Shown here: one piece after another, positions 7,364 to 14,836 of the stretch
Layout: each line of letters begins with the position of its first letter
Numbering within the stretch: the first letter of the stretch is position 1
Source of the DNA: an uncultured Gammaproteobacteria bacterium
GTDB lineage: Bacteria; Pseudomonadota; Gammaproteobacteria; Steroidobacterales; Woeseiaceae
Length of the DNA: 24,661 nt
Assembly (NCBI GenBank): GCA_938003715.1
Contig: CALKYK010000317.1
Span: 1-24,661, forward strand
Direction: 5' to 3'
Notes under the pieces: generated by a model
Databases searched by the model: none
What the model was told of the DNA's origin: nothing
The model's input: only the letters and a program-made list of their open reading frames with translations
Made by a program: the position numbers and the translations under genes

Positions 7364-8839
7364 ATGACAGAGCCAAGGAGCCCGTCGCTCGTTGACGCGT
7401 TGATTCCGGTCGCCGCGCTTATCGTCATGCTCGCGCTGTCGGTGTACCTGTTCGGGGACAGCTCGTCGTCCGGGCCGAACCAGATCGTTCTAACCTTGGC
7501 CGCCGCCATAGCCGCCATCGTCGGCATCAGGAACGGCTACCAATGGGGCGAACTGCAAAAAGCCATCGTTGCCGGTATCAGCACGGCGATGGTGGCGATC
7601 CTGATCCTGCTTTCGGTCGGCGGGCTGATCGGCACCTGGCTGATGGCGGGTACGGTGCCGTCACTGATTTACTACGGTCTCGAGCTGCTGAGCCCGCAAT
7701 GGTTCTTCGCCGCAACCTGCCTGATCTGCGCGATCTCGGCGCTGGCCACCGGCAGTTCCTGGACCGTGGCCGGCACGCTCGGCGTGGCGCTGATCGGCGT
7801 GTCGATGGGACTCGGCCTGTCGCCCGCCATCGCCGCCGGCGCGGTGATTTCCGGCGCCTATTTCGGCGACAAGATGTCGCCGCTCTCGGATACGACGAAC
7901 CTCGCACCGGCAGTCGTCGAAACCGACCTGTTCACGCACATCCGACACATGGCGTGGACCACCGGGCCTTCGTTCACGATCGCGCTGATCCTGTTCGCCG
8001 TAGTCGGCCTCGGCACCGATTCCGCGGCCGATGCGTCGACGCTCGAGGCGCTGATGGCCACGCTCGACGCCAACTTCAACATCTCGGTCATCGCGCTCCT
8101 GCCGCTCGCGGTCGTTTTCTACATGGCCTACAAAAAGGTGCCGCCGCTGCCGACGATCCTGTTCGGCGCGCTGCTCGGCGGCGTGCTGGCCGTATTCCTG
8201 CAGCCCGATGGCGTGCTCGCGCTCGCCGCATCGCCGGAGCTGGCGACCGGTCTCGCGATGGCGAAAGGCATCTGGATGGCGCTGGCCGACGGCTACGTGT
8301 CCTCGACCGGCGTCGCGGAGGTGGACGACCTGCTCACGCGCGGGGGCATGAGCAGCATGCTGGTGACGATCTGGCTGATCCTGGCTGCGCTCGGGTTCGG
8401 CGCGGTGCTGGAACATACCGGCATGCTGAAGCGGCTGATCGACGCGGCAGTGAATCGCGCCAAGTCGACCGGTTCGCTGGTGCTGACGGTGGTCCTGAGC
8501 TGCATCGGCATCAACATCGTCGCCGCCGACCAGTACATCGCGATCGTGCTGCCCGGCAAGATGTATCGCGCGGAGTTCAGGCGCCGCCGGCTGCATTCGA
8601 AAAACCTGTCGCGGGTCATCGAGGACTCGGGCACGCTGACTTCGCCGCTGGTACCGTGGAACACCTGCGGCGCCTACATGGCGGCGACGCTCGGAGTCGC
8701 GACCTTTGCCTACCTGCCGTTCGCGTTTTTCAACCTGATCAACCCGCTGGTGTCGATCGTCTACGGTTTCACCGGCTTTACGATGGTGAAGATCGACGGC
8801 GACGAGGTGGTGGCAGAACCCGAAGTCGCGACGGCCTGA
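7364..8839 (+). CDS. nhaC: Na+/H+ antiporter NhaC
   Basis: A 491-residue integral membrane protein with about 12 membrane segments and the hallmark of the NhaC family: the opening ALIPVAALIVMLALSVYLFG, SSSGPNQIVL, the segment LATGSSWTVAGTLGVALIG, and GAYFGDKMSPLSDTTNLAPA at about residues 164-183, with several charged or polar residues in the membrane likely to be involved in ion movement. It exchanges cytoplasmic Na+ (or Li+) for external protons, or in related forms malate/lactate. I prefer the ATG at 7364 over 7346 because AAAGGCG lies just upstream and family members begin near this point. It is followed after 22 bases by the AI-2E family gene, likely the same operon, and is divergent from the LytTR regulator. 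Confidence 0.92.
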   Translation: MTEPRSPSLVDALIPVAALIVMLALSVYLFGDSSSSGPNQIVLTLAAAIAAIVGIRNGYQWGELQKAIVAGISTAMVAILILLSVGGLIGTWLMAGTVPSLIYYGLELLSPQWFFAATCLICAISALATGSSWTVAGTLGVALIGVSMGLGLSPAIAAGAVISGAYFGDKMSPLSDTTNLAPAVVETDLFTHIRHMAWTTGPSFTIALILFAVVGLGTDSAADASTLEALMATLDANFNISVIALLPLAVVFYMAYKKVPPLPTILFGALLGGVLAVFLQPDGVLALAASPELATGLAMAKGIWMALADGYVSSTGVAEVDDLLTRGGMSSMLVTIWLILAALGFGAVLEHTGMLKRLIDAAVNRAKSTGSLVLTVVLSCIGINIVAADQYIAIVLPGKMYRAEFRRRRLHSKNLSRVIEDSGTLTSPLVPWNTCGAYMAATLGVATFAYLPFAFFNLINPLVSIVYGFTGFTMVKIDGDEVVAEPEVATA

Positions 8840-8861
8840 GCGGAGCGACGAGAAGGGCAAC

Positions 8862-9959
8862 GTGAACGGGCTCAAGCAGCAAAAATCCGGCGCGCTGATC
8901 AGCGTCGCCGCGCTGGTCGTGATCATATTCGGCATGCAGGCCGCGAAGGTGTGGCTGGTGCCGTTCCTTCTGGCGGTTTTCCTGGCGCTGATCTCCGTGC
9001 GACCGATGCTTTGGCTGCAGCGGAACCGGGTGCCGTCGATTCTCGCGGCGCTGATCATCGTTCTCGCGCTGATGCTGGTCATCGGCCTGGTCGGCGGCAT
9101 CGTCGGCCGCTCGCTCGCCGAATTCACCGCCGCGCTGCCGAACTACCAGGCACGGCTGGAAACGCTCGTGCAAAGCGTCGGCCGGATGGTCGTCAACTAT
9201 CTCGGCAACGACCGGCCGGTACCGAACCTGGCCGAACTCGTCGACCCGGGCTGGGCGATGGGACTTGCCGCCAATATCCTGAACGGCGTGCAGGACGTGC
9301 TGACCAATACGTTCCTGATCCTGTTCACGACGGTGTTCATCCTGCTCGAGGCGTCGAGCATGCGCACCAAGGCGAATGCCGCGTTCGGCCAGACCGCGGA
9401 AGGCCTGCAGAGTGCCCGCCAGTTCCTGAACAACCTCGGCCGCTACCTCGGTATCAAGACGCTGATCAGTTTCGTCACCGGTTTCTTCGCCTGGTTGCTC
9501 ACGCGATCGATGGGTCTCGACTTTCCACTGCTTTGGGGCATGCTCGCGTTTCTTTTGAATTACGTGCCGACGATCGGGTCCATCATCGCTGCGGTACCGG
9601 CCGTGCTGCTGGCGCTGATCACGCTCGGCCCGGGCGAGGCCGGCGGCGTTGCCCTCGGGTTCATCGCCATCAACGCCGTCTTCGGCAGCTTTCTCGAGCC
9701 GCGGCTGATGGGCTACGGCGTCGGCATATCGCCGCTGATCGTATTCACCGGGCTCATCCTCTGGGGCTGGATCCTGGGGCCCGTCGGCATGCTGCTGTCG
9801 GTGCCGCTGACGATGACGCTGAAACTCGCGCTCGAGTCCGACGAGCGCACCCGCTGGATCGCAATTCTGATCGGCTCGGAACGGGACGCCGAGTACGAGC
9901 TTGCGCGAATTGACGAGGCACAGCAGGCCGAAGAGGAGTCCGCCGCGGCCGCGTCCTGA
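8862..9959 (+). CDS. AI-2E family (UPF0118/PerM-like) transporter
   Basis: A 365-residue protein with about eight membrane segments. The family signature is clear: the long amphipathic stretch after the second segment (RSLAEFTAALPNYQARLETL), the conserved LLNYVPTIGS at residues 231-240, and SFLEPRLMGYGVGISPLIV further on. Start is GTG with AAGGG five bases upstream. Named for the E. coli TqsA autoinducer-2 exporter, the family is functionally mixed; UPF0118 members from halophilic Bacillaceae have been described as Na+(Li+)/H+ antiporters. Given its position right behind nhaC, an ion-related role is at least as likely as a signalling one. The C-terminus is hydrophilic and acidic (AQQAEEESAAAAS). 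It converges on the MarR gene with a 7-base gap and no terminator hairpin. Confidence 0.88.
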   Translation: MNGLKQQKSGALISVAALVVIIFGMQAAKVWLVPFLLAVFLALISVRPMLWLQRNRVPSILAALIIVLALMLVIGLVGGIVGRSLAEFTAALPNYQARLETLVQSVGRMVVNYLGNDRPVPNLAELVDPGWAMGLAANILNGVQDVLTNTFLILFTTVFILLEASSMRTKANAAFGQTAEGLQSARQFLNNLGRYLGIKTLISFVTGFFAWLLTRSMGLDFPLLWGMLAFLLNYVPTIGSIIAAVPAVLLALITLGPGEAGGVALGFIAINAVFGSFLEPRLMGYGVGISPLIVFTGLILWGWILGPVGMLLSVPLTMTLKLALESDERTRWIAILIGSERDAEYELARIDEAQQAEEESAAAAS

Positions 9960-9966
9960 CGACGCG

Positions 9967-10467
9967 TTAGCCGGCCTGGCCGTCGATGGCCAGCATCAGC
10001 CGCCGCAGCGAAGCCGCGAGCTGCCGGCGCTCGCTTGCCGGGATTCTTGCCAGCGCGCTGTCCGCGTCGGCCAGCCGGGTATCGATTGCCGCATCGACGA
10101 GTCGCTTGCCCGCAGGCGTCAGGCGCACGAGTACCGAGCGGCCGTCTTCCTTGCTCTGCCGGCGCCGCACCAGGCCGCGCGCCGCGAGGCCGTCGATGCG
10201 CGTCGACATGGCGCCGCTCGTCAGCACCGCGGCGCGGGCGATATCGGAAGCCGCCATCTCGAACGGTTTGCCGCTGCGGCGCAGCACCGACAGCACGTCG
10301 TACTCCCAGTGCTTCAGGCCGTGGCGCTTCAGCGCCCGTCCGGTGCCCTGCCGGAGCAGCTTGCCAAGGTGCTGCACCCGGACCACGACGCCCAGCGCCG
10401 TGACGTCCTTGTCCGGGTGCTCGACCGCCCAGTCCGCCAGCAGCTCGTCGACCAGATCTTCAGTCAT
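9967..10467 (-). CDS. MarR-family transcriptional regulator
   Basis: A 166-residue winged-helix regulator. N-terminal dimerisation helices (about 1-50) lead into KHWEYDVLSVLRRSG, a helix-turn-helix at about 72-101 (MAASDIARAAVLTSGAMSTRIDGL) and a basic wing with the invariant D-x-R (KEDGRSVLVRLT, 107-117), then a C-terminal dimer helix. MarR proteins usually repress neighbouring and own promoters and release DNA on binding small aromatic or oxidised ligands. It is divergent from the acidic-protein gene over 101 bases containing an inverted repeat, so autoregulation is likely. The ATG has only a weak ribosome site. Ligand unknown. Confidence 0.93.
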   Translation of the reverse strand: MTEDLVDELLADWAVEHPDKDVTALGVVVRVQHLGKLLRQGTGRALKRHGLKHWEYDVLSVLRRSGKPFEMAASDIARAAVLTSGAMSTRIDGLAARGLVRRRQSKEDGRSVLVRLTPAGKRLVDAAIDTRLADADSALARIPASERRQLAASLRRLMLAIDGQAG

Positions 10468-10508
10468 ATCAACAGCTTAGCGAGTACGAAAAAATGTGAA
10501 AAATTGTC

Positions 10509-10536
10509 TTGACATCGAAGTAAATGCCGTTATCTT
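10509..10536 (+). promoter_or_regulatory. Sigma70-type promoter of the acidic small-protein gene
   Basis: TTGACA (10509-10514, full consensus) and TATCTT (10531-10536, four of six) are separated by 16 bases, about 33 bases upstream of the start codon. It is the best promoter match in the window. Confidence 0.6.
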
Positions 10537-10544
10537 CACGTCAA
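10509..10544. promoter_or_regulatory. Inverted repeat, candidate MarR operator
   Basis: Arms TTGACATCGAAG (10509-10520) and CTTCACGTCAA (10534-10544) are inverted copies matching at 10 positions with one gap. They cover the -35 and -10 of the rightward promoter and also offer TTGACG as a -35 for the leftward marR-type gene. Each arm resembles the TTGACATCAAG-type sites reported for several MarR proteins. A regulator bound here would block both directions. Confidence 0.45.
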
Positions 10545-10568
10545 ACCAGTTCCGGGGAGGAGAATACC

Positions 10569-10850
10569 ATGGCCACCCCACGTGAAATTGAGCCTGAAAT
10601 TGCCTGGGAAGATGCTTCCGAGGATCTGATGGAGTTCGATATGGAAGACGAAGTGCTGTTCGACGATTTCGATGAGGACACCGACGACGATGAAGTGACC
10701 GATTTCGAATACGCGGACGACATTCCGACATGGCGCCTCATTGAGATGGCGCGGGAGGATCGTTTTCTGAAAAGCGAACTCGCCGATTTCGACGACTACG
10801 ACATTTTCGACACCGCGGATAACGGTTTTCTCTCGGAGTATTCCCACTGA
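10569..10850 (+). CDS. Highly acidic small protein, function unknown
   Basis: A 93-residue protein of which 36 residues are Asp or Glu and only six are basic. The first half (residues 8-51) is almost an acid-aromatic repeat of D/E with F, L or W; the second half (IPTWRLIEMAREDRFLKSEL) is a probable amphipathic helix followed by an acidic F/Y-rich tail. The start ATG at 10569 follows a near-perfect Shine-Dalgarno site (GGGGAGGAG); an earlier in-frame start at 10524 would lie inside the promoter. No signal peptide, cysteine or membrane segment. The helix faintly recalls short acidic proteins of pseudomonads (PA3496-like), but I cannot confirm that. A strong promoter and ribosome site suggest abundant expression; a divergent MarR gene suggests regulation. 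Confidence 0.8.
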   Translation: MATPREIEPEIAWEDASEDLMEFDMEDEVLFDDFDEDTDDDEVTDFEYADDIPTWRLIEMAREDRFLKSELADFDDYDIFDTADNGFLSEYSH

Positions 10851-10900
10851 GAGGACGGCGCGCCTAGCGAACGCGACCGGTCAACACAGGGAATGACAGT

Positions 10901-10927
10901 CCCGGCCGGGCGATTGGCCCGGCCGGG
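10901..10927 (+). other. Intercistronic GC hairpin
   Basis: Two copies of the self-complementary decamer CCCGGCCGGG (10901-10910 and 10918-10927) can form a 10-bp stem with a 7-base loop between the two small genes. Without a T tract it is more likely an RNA processing or stability element, or a partial attenuator, than a terminator. Confidence 0.45.
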
Positions 10928-10948
10928 CAGCGGCAAGAGGCCTGCACC

Positions 10949-11140
10949 GTGAACAGAAAGAACATCCGCAGTTTCCTGAGGGAAACGGACGACGACGATC
11001 TCGCCCTTCTCGGCAGTCGTTTCGTCCGCCTGGCTGATGACGACGAAGATCGTCACTTCCATCGCCCGCAACGCGATCCCGAGCGTCGTCACGTCCGTGA
11101 CTCGCAACGCAAGGGCAAGCGGCGACCGAAACTGCATTGA
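10949..11140 (+). CDS. Small charged protein, Arg/His-rich tail
   Basis: A possible 63-residue protein: an N-terminal part with DDDD and DDDED clusters, then a basic tail (RHFHRPQRDPERRH and KGKRRPKLH). Start is GTG; AAGAGG lies about nine bases upstream, an acceptable but not strong site. Support for a real gene comes from its position 98 bases behind the acidic gene on the same strand and from a strong terminator beginning ten bases after its stop codon. No homologue is recognised; a nucleic-acid or acidic-partner binding role can only be guessed. Confidence 0.5.
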   Translation: MNRKNIRSFLRETDDDDLALLGSRFVRLADDDEDRHFHRPQRDPERRHVRDSQRKGKRRPKLH

Positions 11141-11149
11141 TGCAATGAC

Positions 11150-11176
11150 GCGGCCGGCATTCGCCGGCCGCTTTTT
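11150..11176 (+). terminator. Rho-independent terminator
   Basis: A perfect 9-bp stem (GCGGCCGGC / GCCGGCCGC) with loop ATTC is followed by five T. It closes the two-gene acidic/basic unit and separates it from the aminotransferase operon. Confidence 0.9.
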
Positions 11177-11191
11177 CTGCGCGGCCTTCCT

Positions 11192-11218
11192 GCCGCGTTC
11201 CGCTGGGCGGAGCGCGGC
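11192..11218 (+). other. Hairpin upstream of the aminotransferase operon
   Basis: A 12-bp stem with one G-U pair (11192-11203 with 11207-11218) and a TGG loop. No T tract. It lies 54 bases before the TTG start. It could be in the operon leader or just upstream of its promoter; a possible -10 (TACACT, 11227-11232) follows, but no good -35. Confidence 0.3.
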
Positions 11219-11271
11219 CCCGGCGTTACACTCGTTCGAAGGGGAGTGGTCAGCCGCCACGGGGGAGTAAA

Positions 11272-12600
11272 TTGTCCCAGGTCTTTTATCGCGAGCCTGC
11301 CGCGAGCTATCCGGTCGCGGTCAGGGGCGCCGGCGTCTACCTGTACGACGCGGACGGGCGCGACTATCTCGACATGAGCGGTGGCGCCGCGGTTTCGGCG
11401 ATCGGACACGGGCATCCGCAGCTGATCGCGGCAATCCAGGACCAGGTCGAGCGGCTCGCGTTCGCGCACACGTCTTTTTTTACCAACGAAGCTCAGGAAG
11501 AGCTGGCCGAGCGGCTCGCCGCGCGCTTCGGCGAGCCCGACGCAAAAGCGTGGTTCACGTCCGGCGGCTCGGAGGCAAACGAGTCGGCGCTGAAAATCGC
11601 CTGGCAGTACTGGCGCGCCCGCGGCAAGCCGGACAAGTCGATCGTCATCAGCCGCCAGTGGAGCTATCACGGTGGCACGCTCGGCGCGGTCTCGGTGAGC
11701 GGCAGCCTGTTCCGCCGCGCGCCGTATGAAAAAGTGCCGCACGACTGGCCGCGCATCGCGCCCTGTTACGCGTATCGGCACCGGCGCGACGACGAAAGCG
11801 AGGCCGAGTACGGTCAGCGCGCTGCCAATGAGCTCGAATCCGCCCTCGAGATCGCCGGCGCCGAAAACGTCGCCGCGTTCATCGCCGAACCGGTCGTCGG
11901 TGCGACGCTGGGCGCCGTCGCCGCCGTGCCCGGCTACTTCCGCACCATTCGCGAAATCTGCGACCGGCACGAGGTGCTGTTCATTGCCGACGAGGTGATG
12001 TGCGGCAGCGGCCGCACCGGGACATTTTTTGCGCACGAAGCCGACGGCGTGCTGCCCGATCTCGTCACCCTGGCGAAAGGCATCGGCGGCGGCTACCAGC
12101 CGCTCGGCGCGGTCGTGTGCCGCGATGCGATACGCGAAGCGATCGCGTCCGACCCCGGCGGGTTCGCGCACGGGCACACCTATGTCGGTCACCCGGTCGC
12201 CTGCGCGGCCGGCGTCGCGGTGCAGCGCATCTTCGACGACGGACTGCTCGCGTCGGTTCCCGCCAGGGGCCGGCGTCTGCTCGAGCTGCTGTGCGACAAC
12301 TTCGGCAGCCATCCGCACGTGGGCGACATCCGCGGCCGCGGTCTCTTTGCCGGCATCGAGTTCGTGCAGGATCGCGAGTCGAAAGCGGCGTTTCCCGCCG
12401 ACGCGAAGATCGCGGCGAAACTCAAGAAGGCGCTGATGGCGAACGGGCTCATCCTGTACCCGGGCGGCGGCAGCGTCGACGGACGTGCCGGTGCGCACGT
12501 GCTGATCGCGCCGCCGTTCGTCGCGGAACAGGAAGACTTCGAGGAACTGTGCGCGCGGCTGGCGAAAGCGCTGGACGGCGTGTTCGGCAATGGCGGCTGA
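11272..12600 (+). CDS. Class III pyridoxal-phosphate aminotransferase
   Basis: A 442-residue fold-type I, class III (omega-amino acid) aminotransferase. The PLP lysine is K269 (TLAKGIGGGYQPLGAVV) and the pyridine-binding aspartate D240 (IADEVMCGSGRTG); the SGGSEANESA phosphate-binding turn, WSYHGGT and the GHTYVGHPVACAAG segment are all present. Class III enzymes move the amino group of omega- or beta-amino acids (beta-alanine, GABA, taurine, ornithine and others) to pyruvate or 2-oxoglutarate. The start is TTG, preceded by GGGGGAG. The stop overlaps the start of the BKACE gene by 11 bases, and a transporter follows, so it most probably makes the beta-keto acid that BKACE cleaves. The exact amino donor cannot be determined from sequence. 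Confidence 0.93.
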   Translation: MSQVFYREPAASYPVAVRGAGVYLYDADGRDYLDMSGGAAVSAIGHGHPQLIAAIQDQVERLAFAHTSFFTNEAQEELAERLAARFGEPDAKAWFTSGGSEANESALKIAWQYWRARGKPDKSIVISRQWSYHGGTLGAVSVSGSLFRRAPYEKVPHDWPRIAPCYAYRHRRDDESEAEYGQRAANELESALEIAGAENVAAFIAEPVVGATLGAVAAVPGYFRTIREICDRHEVLFIADEVMCGSGRTGTFFAHEADGVLPDLVTLAKGIGGGYQPLGAVVCRDAIREAIASDPGGFAHGHTYVGHPVACAAGVAVQRIFDDGLLASVPARGRRLLELLCDNFGSHPHVGDIRGRGLFAGIEFVQDRESKAAFPADAKIAAKLKKALMANGLILYPGGGSVDGRAGAHVLIAPPFVAEQEDFEELCARLAKALDGVFGNGG

Positions 12601-13414
12601 CGCCGGGCCGCTGATCGTACTCAACGCGCCGAACGGCGCGCGGAAAAGCAGCGCCGACCATCGCAAGCTGCCGATCACGCCTGCCGAACTTGCCGACTGC
12701 GCGAAGGCAATACTGGACGCGGGCGCTGCGCTGATGCACGTACACGTGCGGGGCACCAAAGGTGAGCATACGCTCGACACGGATTCGTACCGAGTCGCGC
12801 TGGCAGCGATCCGCGACGCCGTCGGCGAGCGGCTGGTCATGCAGGTGACCAGCGAAGCCTGCGGAATCTACGATGCGGGCGCCCAGATGGCGATGGTTCG
12901 CGAGCTGCGTCCGGAGGCGGTGTCGCTGGCGCTCAAGGAACTGTGCCCGGACGACAGCCGCGAGTCGGATGCCGCGCAGTTCTTCGCCTGGGTGGATCGC
13001 GAGCGCATCATGCCGCAGTACATTCTCTATACGCCGGACGAAGTGCGACGCTTCGAAAATTTTCGTGCGCGCGGCATCGTCGGCACCGAGAAGCCGTTCG
13101 TGCTGTTCGTGCTGGGCCGCTATTCCGACTCGCAGCTGGGGGACGTCGCCGAGCTGCCGCGCTACGTCGAGGCGCTCGCCGCCGATACCTGCTGGTCCGT
13201 CTGTTCATTCGGCGTTTCGGAACACGCGGCGGTCGAAGCGGCGATTGCCGCCGGGGGGCACGTGAGGGTCGGATTCGAAAACAACCTGCAGCGCGAGGAC
13301 GGCACGATGGCCGCGGACAACGCGGAACTGGTCGCGCTTGCCGCTGCGAAGGGGATTGCTGCCGGACGGCAACCGATGACCGCGGACGAGGTACGTGAAG
13401 CATTTCTTGCATAA
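12590..13414 (+). CDS. BKACE-family beta-keto acid cleavage enzyme (DUF849)
   Basis: A 274-residue TIM-barrel enzyme of the family of 3-keto-5-aminohexanoate cleavage enzyme (Kce). These zinc enzymes condense a beta-keto acid with acetyl-CoA and split it to acetoacetate plus the CoA ester of the remaining chain. Zinc ligands correspond to H50 and H52 (LMHVHVR) and E230 (VRVGFENN); R226 is the carboxylate/catalytic arginine. Where Kce has Asp directly after the ligand Glu, this protein has N231. Other conserved parts are VTSEACGIYD and SLALKELCPDD. The gene overlaps both neighbours (11 bases with the aminotransferase, 20 with the transporter binding protein). In other genomes BKACE substrate follows the operon; here the neighbours point to an amino acid entering through a TTT transporter. 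Confidence 0.92.
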   Translation: MAADAGPLIVLNAPNGARKSSADHRKLPITPAELADCAKAILDAGAALMHVHVRGTKGEHTLDTDSYRVALAAIRDAVGERLVMQVTSEACGIYDAGAQMAMVRELRPEAVSLALKELCPDDSRESDAAQFFAWVDRERIMPQYILYTPDEVRRFENFRARGIVGTEKPFVLFVLGRYSDSQLGDVAELPRYVEALAADTCWSVCSFGVSEHAAVEAAIAAGGHVRVGFENNLQREDGTMAADNAELVALAAAKGIAAGRQPMTADEVREAFLA

Positions 13415-14363
13415 TTTTTGCGCCTTTTGCCTGGCTCTGCACGCGTTCGCAGCGTCGGCGAACGACGTGCATTTCGTCGTGCCGGGCGGCGCCGGCAGCG
13501 GCTGGGATTCCACCGCGCGGGCGGTCGGGCTCGCGTTGCGCCAGGCCGGGCTGATCGAGACCGCCTCGTTCGAAAATATCTCCGGCGCCGGCAGCGGCAA
13601 GGCGATCGGTACACTGATCGAAACCGCGGAGCGACAGACCGGCACGCTGATGGTCAACTCGACGCCGATCATCGTCCGTTCGCTGACGAATATCTTCCCG
13701 TACTCGTTTCGTGACCTCACGCCGGTGGCGCGCCTGATCGGCGACTACCAGGTGCTGGTGACGCGACCGGATTCGCCGCTCGAGGATTTTTCCGACGTGC
13801 TCGCGCGCTACCGGCAAAACCCGCGCAGCGTGAAAATCTGCGGCGGCTCCGTGCGCGGCGACCTCGACCACCTGGTGCCCGCGCTGGCGCTGAAGGCCGC
13901 CGGCGAGGATGCGCGGCGCCTGGCGTACGTTCCTTATGACGGCGGCGGCAAGGCGCTGGCGGGCTTCCTGACCGGCGAGGGTGACGTGCTGTCCACGGGC
14001 CTGAGCGAGGCATTGGAATACCACCGCAGCGGCAAGCTGCGCATCATTGCCGTCAGCGCAGAGGCGCGGGTGCCGGTGCTGCCGGACGTGTCGACATTCG
14101 TCGAGCAGGGCGTCGACTTCGAGTTCATCAACTGGCGCGGCTTCTTTGCCGCGCCCGGCATTCCCGAGGAGCGTGCCGACGCGTTCGCGTCGCTGCTCGA
14201 AGCCATGATCCAAACGCCGGAATGGGAGACACTGCGCCGACAGTACGGCTGGCAGAACCGTTACCTCGCGCGTGCAGCGTTTACGACTTTCCTCGAACGA
14301 CAGGAGCAGGAGATTCGAACTCTGATGCTCGAGCTCGGATTCATGCGCGAGCCCGCGCCGTGA
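13395..14363 (+). CDS. tctC: Tripartite tricarboxylate transporter (TTT) substrate-binding protein, TctC/Bug family
   Basis: A 322-residue periplasmic binding protein with signal peptide (MKHFLHNFCAFCLALHAFAASA). Family marks are VVPGGAGSGWDSTARAVG near the start, which binds the ligand carboxylate, then LVTRPDSPLEDFSDV, the VPYDGGGKALAGFLTGEGDV segment and GFFAAPGIPEE. It captures a carboxylated solute and hands it to the TctAB membrane pair. The start is GTG inside the end of the BKACE gene, and its stop overlaps tctB by 4 bases (GTGA). The symbol is a family name; tricarboxylates need not be the substrate, since Bug proteins bind many carboxylates and amino acids. Being encoded behind an aminotransferase and BKACE, its ligand is probably their amino acid or keto acid. 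Confidence 0.92.
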   Translation: MKHFLHNFCAFCLALHAFAASANDVHFVVPGGAGSGWDSTARAVGLALRQAGLIETASFENISGAGSGKAIGTLIETAERQTGTLMVNSTPIIVRSLTNIFPYSFRDLTPVARLIGDYQVLVTRPDSPLEDFSDVLARYRQNPRSVKICGGSVRGDLDHLVPALALKAAGEDARRLAYVPYDGGGKALAGFLTGEGDVLSTGLSEALEYHRSGKLRIIAVSAEARVPVLPDVSTFVEQGVDFEFINWRGFFAAPGIPEERADAFASLLEAMIQTPEWETLRRQYGWQNRYLARAAFTTFLERQEQEIRTLMLELGFMREPAP

Positions 14364-14833
14364 AGCCGCGCGTCGTGCCGGTTGCACCGCTGGTGCTGTT
14401 CGTCGTGTTTGCCGCGTACGGCTACGAGGCGACACAGATCGTCGTCTTTCCCGGCCAGGAGCTCGAGCCGTTCAAGCCGCGCACGATGCCGGTCGCGCTC
14501 GCCGTCGCCGGCTTGCTTTTCGCCGCAATCCGCATGCTGCAGGTGTTCCGGCAGGGCGAGGACGCGCGTATCGACTGGCGCGCCTATGACTGGACGCGCG
14601 CGGCGCTGATGTGCATGGCGATGCTCGGCTACGGGCTTTTGTTCGTGCCGCTCGGATTCGTGGCCGCGACCACGCTGTTCCTGCTGACCGGTTTTCTGGT
14701 CCTCGGCGAGCGGCGACGCAGCGTGCTGCTGATCCTGCCGCTCGCGTTCACGCTCGTGTTCTGGGCGCTGATGACGCAGCTGCTCGACCTTTACCTCGCA
14801 CCCGGCCTGTGGTGGCCGGCCGCAGGGAACTGA
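14360..14833 (+). CDS. tctB: TTT transporter small membrane subunit, TctB family
   Basis: A 157-residue protein with four membrane segments (about residues 6-24, 45-62, 80-106 and 115-140). The first external loop contains FPGQELEPFKPRTMPVALAV, matching TctB proteins, whose function is accessory to the large subunit. I chose the GTG at 14360, which overlaps the tctC stop; the longer frame upstream reads an unrelated hydrophilic stretch inside tctC. It is followed by tctA after 3 bases. Confidence 0.88.
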   Translation: MKPRVVPVAPLVLFVVFAAYGYEATQIVVFPGQELEPFKPRTMPVALAVAGLLFAAIRMLQVFRQGEDARIDWRAYDWTRAALMCMAMLGYGLLFVPLGFVAATTLFLLTGFLVLGERRRSVLLILPLAFTLVFWALMTQLLDLYLAPGLWWPAAGN

Positions 14834-14836
14834 ACG

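Noticed and set aside
7661..9127. Minus-strand 488-codon frame over nhaC
   Set aside because: Highly charged, His/Arg/Gln-rich antisense of a membrane protein; typical shadow.
11089..12840. Minus-strand 583-codon frame over the aminotransferase
   Set aside because: Antisense shadow; the plus strand holds a complete class III aminotransferase.
13008..14435. Minus-strand 475-codon frame over BKACE and tctC
   Set aside because: No domain, Arg/Ala-rich; overlaps two firm plus-strand genes.
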